Shown piece by piece: positions 1 through 5,749 of a stretch of DNA of 6,152 nucleotides. The notes beneath the pieces were generated by a model. That model was given only the letters and a program-made list of their open reading frames with translations, searched no databases and had not been told where the DNA came from. Each line of letters opens with the position of its first letter. The stretch's first letter is position 1. The stretch comes from Candidatus Nesterenkonia stercoripullorum (GTDB taxonomy: Bacteria; Actinomycetota; Actinomycetes; Actinomycetales; Micrococcaceae). Where the stretch lies: the NCBI GenBank assembly GCA_019114115.1, contig DXGD01000331.1, forward strand, positions 1 to 6,152, given 5' to 3'. Made by a program: the position numbers and the translations under genes.

Positions 1-219
1 GGCGAGGTGGGTGCCGTCGAGTCCTACGAGGACACGCACGTGACCCTCCCCGCAGGTGAACGGCTCGCTGAGGGGGATTCGGTCCTCGGGACAGTCGTCG
101 GCGTGACCACGCTCAGCTGTGAAGCCGGTCAGATGATGGGCCGGGTTGCCCTCGACGATCAGCAGCGCGTCGTCGGTCTGCTGATCGTCAGTCCGGAGCA
201 GGGCTCCCTGCCGTTCTAG
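1..219 (+). CDS. C-terminus of a DUF3887-like protein (5'-truncated by window edge)
   Basis: The reading frame is open from the first base of the window and ends at TAG 217-219, so only about the last 72 residues are visible. The GTG at position 7 is probably an internal valine codon, because no ribosome binding site can be seen and the frame continues upstream. The visible part reads as alternating beta strands: a stretch around GTVVGVTTLSCEAG, then GRVALDDQQRVVGLLIVSPE. The pattern of a charged turn followed by a 'hydrophobic-GL-hydrophobic-x-P' strand near the C-terminus resembles DUF3887 domains, which are found alone or fused to hydrolases. This is family resemblance by eye only. The gene converges on the APC permease, with a palindromic terminator between them, and need not belong to the catabolic cluster. 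Confidence 0.6.
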   Translation, partial: GEVGAVESYEDTHVTLPAGERLAEGDSVLGTVVGVTTLSCEAGQMMGRVALDDQQRVVGLLIVSPEQGSLPF

Positions 220-293
220 ACCCGCTGTCACGCACCCGCGGACCCCAACACATGAACCCCAACTCCAGATCACTGCCCCCGCACCTCACGACG

Positions 294-337
294 ATGCGGG
301 CTCACCGGTAGGCAGCTGCCTGCCGGTGAGCCCGCAT
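294..337. terminator. Near-perfect 22-bp-arm palindrome, likely bidirectional terminator
   Basis: The two 22-base arms (294-315 and 316-337) are complementary except for one T/G pair. The centre is the self-complementary GGCAGCTGCC, so there is almost no loop before folding. It lies between two convergent genes ending at 219 and 357. There is no T-tract on either side, which is common for GC-rich actinobacterial hairpin terminators. A protein-binding role is possible but the position favours termination. Confidence 0.75.
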
Positions 338-356
338 GAGAACCGTCGTCGAGAAG

Positions 357-1895
357 TTAAACGCGCCGCATCGACGCCGGGCGAGGCCCATCGAGCACGG
401 CGTGATCCACTTCCTCGTCACTGAGCGTGCGGTTGTGGCGGTAGCGCATCGCGAAGAACACCACGCCGATGAGGATCCACACGGCCATCGCGATCATCGA
501 AGGACCAGAGAGCTGCCCCGGAGACCCGGGCACCAGCAGGACGAGCACGAATGCCAGAGCCACCACAGCACCGGTCGCAGCAAGCAGCTTACGAGGCGTG
601 GAGCTGGAACCCTCGATGTCCTCACGCTCGGGCTGGCTGCCCCAGCGGAAGACCTTGAACGCGCAGAGGCACGTGTAGAGGAAGGCGAACGTGAAGCCGA
701 TCGAGGCCATATCCACGATCCAGTTCAGCGCGGTCCGCCCTGCCCACGGCGCCACCAGGCACACCACGAGGATGAAGATGATGCCGACATGGGGTGTCCC
801 GAACCGCGGATGCACCTTCTGGAAGACGCTCGGGACCATCTGCGCCCGGCCCATGGCCAGCAGCACCCGGGATCCTGAGACGAAGAAGCCATTGAGCCCT
901 GTGGCAATACCCATGGCGGCCGCAATGCACAGCACGACCAGGCCCGTGACCCCGAGGACACTGGAGATGGCGTCCGCCGTCGCCCATACGCGGTCCGCCC
1001 CCAGCAGCTGCTGCCACGGGTGGGCCGACGCCGTCGCGAAGATCATGCCGCAGTACAGCGCCGTCGCCAGGACCAGCGACCATACGATCAGGCGGAACGC
1101 CTTCTTCGCCGGGAAGTCGAACTCCTCGGCGGCCTGCGGAATATTGTCGAAGCCGATGAAGGCCCAGGGCGCGACGGCGACGATCGCCAGAACACCGGCC
1201 GCAGGCGCGGATTCCGAGCTGAAGAGCGGATCGACGTTGCTGACCCCGCCGTCGGGCATCACCAGCACGCCGATCACCAGGAACAGCACCGCCGCGATCA
1301 TCACCACGCACAGGATGTACTGCGAGCGGCCGGACACGCTGGCGCCGCGAATATTGATCAGGGCGAAGATCACCAGCCCCAACGTGGCCACGACGATCTC
1401 CCCGAAGTAGACGTCCCAGCCAGCGACTTCATACATCCGCCCCTGCTCCACCAGCCCCGGGAAGACCCGTCTGCCCAGCAGCGCGAGCGCTGAAGCGTTC
1501 AGGGCCACGATGGAGGCGTACCCCAGCGTCATGAACCATGCGCAGATGAACGCATGGGTTCGCCCGAACCCGACCAGAGTGTAGGCGAAAGCGCCTCCAG
1601 AGACCGGGAATGTCTGAGCCAGGAAGCCATAGCTGACGGCGATCAGGATCATCAGCGAGCCGCCGATGGCCATGCCGAGCAGCGCTCCCGCAGGTCCAGC
1701 GGTGCCCATCCAATCCACGGGCAGGACGAATGCGCCCCAGCCCACAGCTGAACCGAGCGCAATAGCGATGACCCAGTGCGGCTTGAGCGTCTTCTGCAGG
1801 CGCACCGTCTCTACCGATCCGCTGGGCGGACCGGCGAGAGGTGGTGCAGAGGACGGGACACCCGCCCCGCCCGTCTGAACAGGTCCAGAATTCAT
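357..1895 (-). CDS. APC-superfamily amino acid/amine permease
   Basis: This 512-residue protein is predicted to be an integral membrane transporter with about 12 helices, the usual size and shape of APC-superfamily cation- or proton-coupled permeases. Helix 1 carries the unwound-helix motif GSAVGWGAF (residues 48-56). FPVSGGAFAY (96-105) matches the conserved helix 2-3 region. APWAFIGFDNIPQAAEEF (243-260) is the helix 6 substrate-site region followed by the conserved EE pair. The start was set at ATG 1893-1895, preceded by AGGAG (1906-1910) with a 10-base spacer. The frame extends to a TTG at 1913, but that codon abuts this AGGAG and is not a credible start. The gene is separated from the upstream MHS gene by a stem-loop terminator and has its own AT-rich leader, so it is probably transcribed on its own. 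A permease for GABA or another amine would fit the neighbourhood, but the substrate is not determined by sequence. Confidence 0.9.
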   Translation of the reverse strand: MNSGPVQTGGAGVPSSAPPLAGPPSGSVETVRLQKTLKPHWVIAIALGSAVGWGAFVLPVDWMGTAGPAGALLGMAIGGSLMILIAVSYGFLAQTFPVSGGAFAYTLVGFGRTHAFICAWFMTLGYASIVALNASALALLGRRVFPGLVEQGRMYEVAGWDVYFGEIVVATLGLVIFALINIRGASVSGRSQYILCVVMIAAVLFLVIGVLVMPDGGVSNVDPLFSSESAPAAGVLAIVAVAPWAFIGFDNIPQAAEEFDFPAKKAFRLIVWSLVLATALYCGMIFATASAHPWQQLLGADRVWATADAISSVLGVTGLVVLCIAAAMGIATGLNGFFVSGSRVLLAMGRAQMVPSVFQKVHPRFGTPHVGIIFILVVCLVAPWAGRTALNWIVDMASIGFTFAFLYTCLCAFKVFRWGSQPEREDIEGSSSTPRKLLAATGAVVALAFVLVLLVPGSPGQLSGPSMIAMAVWILIGVVFFAMRYRHNRTLSDEEVDHAVLDGPRPASMRRV

Positions 1896-1914
1896 AACAT
1901 CCCCACTCCTCAAA

Positions 1915-1942
1915 ATTATGATTCAGATCACAATATTGACGA
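1915..1942 (-). promoter_or_regulatory. Possible promoter of the APC permease gene
   Basis: In an AT-rich patch upstream of the permease, the minus strand has CATAAT (1920-1915, five of six matches to TATAAT) and TCGTCA (1942-1937, four of six matches to TTGACA), 16 bases apart. The predicted transcript would begin near 1908 and so leave a leader of only about 13 bases, cutting into the AGGAG. That weakens the call; the real promoter may lie further upstream, up to about 2019. Confidence 0.3.
1917..1932 (-). promoter_or_regulatory. CRP/GlxR-like operator upstream of the permease
   Basis: The minus strand reads TGTGATCTGAATCATA, which matches nine of ten fixed bases of TGTGA-N6-TCACA, the consensus of CRP-family regulators. 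The flanking bases extend the symmetry to about 20 bp (1915-1934). It lies 21 bases before the ATG and overlaps the proposed promoter. A related site with 12 of 16 identical bases lies before the HOT gene. The central TA preferred by GlxR is absent, so the binding protein is uncertain. Confidence 0.45.
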
Positions 1943-2019
1943 TGCTATTCACCCTTTTCGCTGATCAGTAGGTCCAACTCGGAGTCGTCTCGTGGGTCCA
2001 CGACCGCTCCTGAACGCAG

Positions 2020-2065
2020 GAACGCCTCCCTCGCTGCCACATCAGGCAGCACGAGGGAGGCGTTC
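2020..2065 (-). terminator. Stem-loop terminator after the HOT-MHS operon
   Basis: The arms 2020-2038 and 2045-2065 pair over 14 bp, beginning GAACGCCTCCCTCG, then after a two-base bulge (2050-2051 region) over five more GC-rich pairs. The loop is six bases. It begins 13 bases after the MHS stop codon. No T-tract follows on the minus strand. It separates the MHS gene from the permease leader. Confidence 0.75.
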
Positions 2066-2078
2066 ACGCCCGGTGCAA

Positions 2079-3521
2079 TCAGCCTTTCACCACCACGTCC
2101 TTCTCATCTGCAACGGAACTCATATCCCGGGGACGTATCGCGAAGACGCAGACGACGGTGACCACGCAGGTGAATACCACGTAACCCAACGCCAGCTCGA
2201 TGCCGCCCCCGCCCATGAGCCAGGTCAGGATCACCGGAGTCAGACCCGAGGCCACGATGCCGGACATCTGATACACGATGGATATCCCGCTGTAGCGGGT
2301 CTGCGCGGGAAAGAGCTCGGCGTAGAAGGCCGCCTGCGAGCCGTACATCAGCGGGTAGCAGATGCCCAGCGCCACCACGAGGACCAGCGTCAGCAGCGCC
2401 CAGGAGCCGGTCTGGATCGCCCAGAAGGCCGGGTACACCACGACCGCCAGAGCGACGGCGCCGGCAGCGAAGACCATCCGCCGCGGCAGCGAGTCCGAGA
2501 CTCTGCCCCAGACCGGGATGAAGATCGTGAGCACCACGGCGGCGACCATGATCGCTCCCAGCACTTCCAGCCGGTCGAACCCGACCGTCCCGGTGGCGAA
2601 GGCGATGATGAACACCGCCCACAGGTTGTACGCCACTCCTTCGGCATACCGGCTGCCCATGCCCAGCAGAAGGTGACGGCGGGAGACCCGGTCCTTGATC
2701 AGCTCGGCCAGCGGGACCACCCGCTCGAGATCGCCGACGTCGGCCTGGGCGGCGCGGAAGCTGGGCGTCTCAGCGATCCTGGACCGCAGGTACACCCCGA
2801 CTACGACGAGCAGCAGGCTCACGAAGAAGGCGATCCGCCAGCCCCAGGCCAGGAACGCCTCATCCGACATCAGCACGCTGAGCAGGATGAAGGCACCCGT
2901 CCCCAGCAGCAGCCCGAGGGCGAGGCCCATCTGCGGGAAGCTGCCGTAGAAGCCGCGCCTGTTCTTCGGCGCGTATTCCACGCTGAGCAGCACCGCACCG
3001 CCCCACTCGCCGCCGATGGCGATGCCCTGCGCGATCCTCAGGATGATGAGGATGATCGGCGCCCAGACGCCGATCTGCTCGTAGGTCGGGATAGCGCCGA
3101 TGAGGAAGGTCGCGATGCCCATGATGTACATGGTCGTGACCAGCGTTTTCTTCCGGCCGATGAGGTCGCCCAAATGGCCGAAGACCAGACCGCCCAGCGG
3201 CCGGGCGACGAAGCCGACGGCGAAGGTCGCGTACGCCAGCAGGGTCCCGACCAGCGGGTCCCCGGTGGGAAAGTACAGCTGGTCGAAGACGAGCCCTGCG
3301 GCCGTGCCGTAGAGGAAGAAGTCGTACCACTCGATGGTCGTACCGATGGTCGAGGAGGAGACCGCTGTGCGGACCTCCTTCCGCGTCACAGTGTGATGGT
3401 CGGCGTGATGGTCGGCGTGATGATCGGCGTGATGATCATCGGTCGAGTCCGGAGCGCCCGCCCCGGACATCGGGCCTTCCGCCTCAGCTGGCGGATGCGG
3501 GGGTGTGTTGTGTGAATTCAT
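2079..3521 (-). CDS. MHS-family major facilitator (metabolite:H+ symporter) with His-rich N-terminal tail
   Basis: This 480-residue, 12-helix transporter belongs to the MHS group of the major facilitator superfamily, whose known members carry carboxylates and related solutes (KgtP for 2-oxoglutarate, ShiA for shikimate, ProP for proline/betaine). Visible signatures are TTIEWYDFFLYG (61-72) in helix 1, ARPLGGLVFGHLGDLIGRKK (106-125) spanning the helix 2-3 loop, and RIAQGIAIGGEWGGA (162-176) in helix 4. Residues 1-54 are hydrophilic and include four HH pairs at 30-43 spaced by AD, unusual for the family and expected to be cytoplasmic. ATG 3519-3521 was chosen because GAGAG (3530-3534) lies eight bases upstream; the GTG at 3528-3530 overlaps that signal. 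It follows the HOT gene by 44 bases with no hairpin, so the two are probably co-transcribed. A carboxylate substrate linked to the HOT reaction is inferred. Confidence 0.9.
   Translation of the reverse strand: MNSHNTPPHPPAEAEGPMSGAGAPDSTDDHHADHHADHHADHHTVTRKEVRTAVSSSTIGTTIEWYDFFLYGTAAGLVFDQLYFPTGDPLVGTLLAYATFAVGFVARPLGGLVFGHLGDLIGRKKTLVTTMYIMGIATFLIGAIPTYEQIGVWAPIILIILRIAQGIAIGGEWGGAVLLSVEYAPKNRRGFYGSFPQMGLALGLLLGTGAFILLSVLMSDEAFLAWGWRIAFFVSLLLVVVGVYLRSRIAETPSFRAAQADVGDLERVVPLAELIKDRVSRRHLLLGMGSRYAEGVAYNLWAVFIIAFATGTVGFDRLEVLGAIMVAAVVLTIFIPVWGRVSDSLPRRMVFAAGAVALAVVVYPAFWAIQTGSWALLTLVLVVALGICYPLMYGSQAAFYAELFPAQTRYSGISIVYQMSGIVASGLTPVILTWLMGGGGIELALGYVVFTCVVTVVCVFAIRPRDMSSVADEKDVVVKG
3393..3440. 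repeat. 12-bp tandem repeat encoding the His/Asp tail
   Basis: There are four consecutive 12-bp units. On the plus strand the first two are GTGATGGTCGGC, the third is GTGATGATCGGC, and the fourth, GTGATGATCATC, has diverged at its end. Being a multiple of three, the array stays in frame and encodes the DHHADHHADHHADHH-like stretch of the MHS protein. Copy number may vary between strains by slippage without breaking the gene. Confidence 0.9.
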
Positions 3522-3565
3522 GACAGTCACTCTCTAGAGGTTCACGCTGAGTAGGTGATCGTGCG

Positions 3566-4840
3566 CTAGAGCGAACGCTCGAAGATGGCGCGTGCAGCGT
3601 TCCGGTCCAGCGGCCGCGGAACGACGGCGAGCTGGCGGGTCTGCTTCAACGTGCCGTCGACCAGCGTGTCCAGATCGGACTCGCCATAGCCGAAGCTGCG
3701 CAGGCCGCGCGGCATATCGATGTCCTGCATCAGCGATGCCAGGACGCTGGGCAGAGCATCTGCCCCGTCGGCCTCGGTGAATGTCTGCCCCGAGAGCAGG
3801 CTTGCGGCCTTGAGGTGCCGCTCCGGGTTGGACACATACGTCCAGCGGAATACCTCGACCGCTGTCGATGAGACCGCCTGGCCGTGCGGCACCATCGGCA
3901 TCTCGGGGTAGCCCTCGGCCTGGTAGTCCTTCACCGCACCCGCCACGGGATACGCATTGGCATGCGGCAGGTGCGTCCCCGCATTGCCGAAGCCCGTGCC
4001 CGCGTACATCGACGCCAGCGCCAGCTGACGGCGAGCATCACGGTCCCGGCCGTTGATGACTGCTCGGCGCAGGTGCGTGCCCACCAGCCCCAGCGCCATC
4101 TCGCACCAGACGTCGGAGACTTCGTTGGCGCCGCAGAATGCTGGGCGTTTCGTCGGATCCTCTGCTGCGGGCATGCGGTTGTAGCTCGTGGCCGTGTAGC
4201 TCTCCAAGGCGTGGGAGAGGACGTCCATGCCGCTGGAGGCAGTGACCTGGGGCGGCATCGTATACGTCGTCACCGGGTCCACGATCGCCAGCCGGGGCTT
4301 CAGCGCCGGGCTGGAGACCCCGGCCTTCAGGTGCAGGCTGAGCATGTCGACCACGCAGATGTTGGTCGACTCCGAGCCCGTTCCCGCCGTCGTCGGGATG
4401 GCGATGAGGGGTTTCAGCGGCTGGTCGGGCTTGCGTCCGCCGCCGATCGGCGGGGTGATGAACTCGATCAGCTCACCCTCGTGGGTGGTCAGCAGGTTGA
4501 CCGCCTTGGCAGTGTCCAGCGCCGAACCGCCTCCGATCGCGATATAGCATCCCCAGTCGCGGCCGCGAGCGTACTCGGCCGCCTCGGCGATCGAGATATC
4601 GGTGGGCTCGATCGCGACCCCGTCGAACACCTCGCATTCGATGCCCGTGGCGCCGACGAGCTCGGCGACCCGATCCGGCACTCCACCCTCCCGCACACCT
4701 GGGTCGGTGATGATCAGGGCGGATGAGGCACCGAAAGAGCGGATGTCGTAGGCGATTTCGTCCACTGCGCCCTCGCCGAATTTCAGCGGCGGGGCCGACC
4801 AGGTGAAGACGGATTCATTGGGCCGATGATCGAGAGTCAT
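3566..4840 (-). CDS. Iron-dependent alcohol dehydrogenase, hydroxyacid-oxoacid transhydrogenase (HOT/ADHFE1) type
   Basis: This 424-residue cytoplasmic enzyme belongs to the group III metal-dependent alcohol dehydrogenases. It resembles HOT (human ADHFE1) more than ordinary NAD-linked members: FTWSAP near the N-terminus (12-17), EPTD (78-81), PPIGGG (130-135), PLKPLIAIPTTAGTGSE (141-157), then RPAFCGANEVSDVW (232-245), GFGNAGTHLPHANAYP (283-298) and MVPHG (316-320). The nucleotide-binding GGGS is at 103-106. Expected metal ligands are present: D206, H210, H293 and H319. HOT enzymes couple oxidation of 4-hydroxybutyrate to succinic semialdehyde with reduction of 2-oxoglutarate to D-2-hydroxyglutarate, using tightly bound nucleotide. 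ATG 4838-4840 was chosen because GGAG (4847-4850) lies six bases upstream; an in-frame GTG at 4885 lies inside an inverted repeat and has no such signal. It is the first gene of an operon with the MHS transporter and is divergent from the FCD regulator. A related hydroxyacid substrate remains possible. Confidence 0.88.
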   Translation of the reverse strand: MTLDHRPNESVFTWSAPPLKFGEGAVDEIAYDIRSFGASSALIITDPGVREGGVPDRVAELVGATGIECEVFDGVAIEPTDISIAEAAEYARGRDWGCYIAIGGGSALDTAKAVNLLTTHEGELIEFITPPIGGGRKPDQPLKPLIAIPTTAGTGSESTNICVVDMLSLHLKAGVSSPALKPRLAIVDPVTTYTMPPQVTASSGMDVLSHALESYTATSYNRMPAAEDPTKRPAFCGANEVSDVWCEMALGLVGTHLRRAVINGRDRDARRQLALASMYAGTGFGNAGTHLPHANAYPVAGAVKDYQAEGYPEMPMVPHGQAVSSTAVEVFRWTYVSNPERHLKAASLLSGQTFTEADGADALPSVLASLMQDIDMPRGLRSFGYGESDLDTLVDGTLKQTRQLAVVPRPLDRNAARAIFERSL

Positions 4841-4863
4841 GAGTATCTCCAGGTGTTGGGTGC

Positions 4864-4890
4864 GTGAGGTGAACCCGTGATTCACCTCAC
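4864..4890. promoter_or_regulatory. Perfect 10-bp inverted repeat in the HOT gene leader
   Basis: The arms GTGAGGTGAA (4864-4873) and TTCACCTCAC (4881-4890) are exact reverse complements around a seven-base spacer. The repeat ends 23 bases before the HOT start codon. It could be an operator or, if transcribed, a stem-loop just before the ribosome binding site. Its right arm overlaps the CRP-like site at 4876-4891. Confidence 0.6.
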
Positions 4891-4891
4891 A
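4876..4891 (-). promoter_or_regulatory. CRP/GlxR-like operator upstream of the HOT gene
   Basis: The minus strand reads TGTGAGGTGAATCACG, nine of ten fixed bases of TGTGA-N6-TCACA. It lies 35 bases before the HOT ATG and shares TGTGAnnTGAATCA with the site before the permease. The same bases contribute to the 10-bp inverted repeat, so which symmetry a protein reads is unclear. Confidence 0.45.
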
Positions 4892-4906
4892 GAGTGGCGT
4901 ACAACA

Positions 4907-4920
4907 TGTAACATGTTACA
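4907..4920. promoter_or_regulatory. Perfect 14-bp palindrome, candidate operator of the FCD regulator
   Basis: TGTAACATGTTACA is fully self-complementary and lies in the 180-bp gap between the divergent HOT and FCD-regulator genes, where a GntR-family regulator commonly binds to control both directions. It overlaps a 7-bp tandem pair, ACATGTA/ACATGTT (4904-4917). Its centre is 30 bp, about three helical turns, from that of the CRP-like site. It does not match the classic FadR spacing, so assignment to the FCD protein rests on position. Confidence 0.6.
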
Positions 4921-5020
4921 GAGAAGCACCGCAAGACCTCCTGACCCACGACCACTCGAGGGCATGCTCCCTCACCAGGTGATTTCCCACTGACCGACCC
5001 GACGATGAGAAGATCACACC

Positions 5021-5749
5021 ATGTCCACAGACGCTCCCGCTTCCCTCCCAGGACCTGCGCCGACGCTCACCACCCAGGTGATGGACTTCGTCCGCACCTC
5101 CGTCATCGAGCGTTCGATGGTGCCCGAAGAGCTCTACAGCGTGTACCAGCTCTCGGAGCAGCTGGGCATCTCCCGCTCCCCTGTGCGCGACGCGCTGCTC
5201 AGGCTGGAGGAGGCCGGGCTCGTCCGGTTCGAGCGCAACCGCGGCTTCCGGATCATCCCGACCCGGCCCGAAGATGTGGCTGAGATCTTCGCCCTGCGCC
5301 TCGCCCTGGAAGTGCCGGCCGCCCGGAGGGCCGGCATGCACGCTGACGAGGAGTTCATCGTCACGCTGGACGAATACGAACGACTCACCACCGAAAGCGC
5401 GGCGGCCGATGCGGAGAAGGAGTTCTTCCAGCGAGACCAGCAGCTGCACGATCTCATCCTGGGCGCGGCCGGGAGTCATCGGGGCCGGGACATCGTCAAC
5501 CGGCTGCGCGTGTCCACCCGATTGCTCGGGGCCTCCACGGCCGGAGACACACGGACCTTGCATGACATCGTCGGCGAGCACGCGCCGATTCTCGCGGCGA
5601 TTCGGGCCGGTGACGCCGAGGCAGCCGGCGAGGCCATGAAGAACCACCTGCGCAGCACCGGCCAGCTGCTCGTCGCTCAGGCCTGCCGCCGGCAGGAATC
5701 GGATCTCGACCCGGCAGCCATCTGGGAGTCCCTCACCCTCGGGTACTGA
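5021..5749 (+). CDS. GntR-family transcriptional regulator, FCD subfamily
   Basis: This 242-residue cytoplasmic DNA-binding protein has an N-terminal winged helix-turn-helix (about 16-82) with YQLSEQLGISRSPVRDALLRLEEAGLVR (42-69), the recognition core of GntR proteins, followed by the wing RNRGFRIIP (72-80). Residues about 85-225 form an all-helical FCD ligand domain. The four-residue metal site seen in many FCD proteins is complete: D139 and H143 in DQQLHD, H187 in GEHAPI, and H209 in MKNHLR. Such sites usually bind a metal that helps hold a carboxylate ligand, which suits control of hydroxyacid metabolism. ATG 5021 is preceded by a weak GAGAAG (5007-5012) eight bases upstream. The length is typical. 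It is divergent from the HOT-MHS operon and its last 17 bp overlap the convergent MocR gene. Most FCD proteins are repressors released by a pathway metabolite; the ligand here is unknown. Confidence 0.92.
   Translation: MSTDAPASLPGPAPTLTTQVMDFVRTSVIERSMVPEELYSVYQLSEQLGISRSPVRDALLRLEEAGLVRFERNRGFRIIPTRPEDVAEIFALRLALEVPAARRAGMHADEEFIVTLDEYERLTTESAAADAEKEFFQRDQQLHDLILGAAGSHRGRDIVNRLRVSTRLLGASTAGDTRTLHDIVGEHAPILAAIRAGDAEAAGEAMKNHLRSTGQLLVAQACRRQESDLDPAAIWESLTLGY

Noticed and set aside
336..1493. Several plus-strand frames antisense to the APC permease
   Set aside because: Charged, repetitive products with no hydrophobic core; they mirror the permease codons and have no ribosome binding sites of note.
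1893..1900. ATGTTA at the permease start, resembling half of the 14-bp palindrome
   Set aside because: Only six bases match and there is no partner half-site, so it is probably chance.
1991..2002. CGTGGGTCCACG, a short palindrome upstream of the permease, with a similar GGTCCA at 1972-1977
   Set aside because: The arms are only five bases and the related copy is partial, so it is not strong enough to call an operator.
1992..3515. A 507-codon open frame on the plus strand, antisense to the MHS gene
   Set aside because: Its product is rich in R, H, D, Q, P and G without helices or motifs, as expected for the complement of a GC-rich membrane protein gene. The minus strand has clear MHS motifs, so this is a shadow.
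3884..4726. A 280-codon open frame on the plus strand, antisense to the HOT gene
   Set aside because: Low-complexity Arg/Gly/Asp-rich product with no recognisable domain; the opposite strand has the full HOT fingerprint and metal ligands.
4958..4973. GAGGG/CCCTC short hairpin in the divergent spacer
   Set aside because: A five-base stem with a six-base loop is too weak to call a terminator or regulatory structure.
4972..4982. TCACCAGGTGA, an 11-bp palindrome upstream of the FCD gene
   Set aside because: Five-base arms are expected by chance in a GC-rich spacer; no second copy with the same layout was seen.
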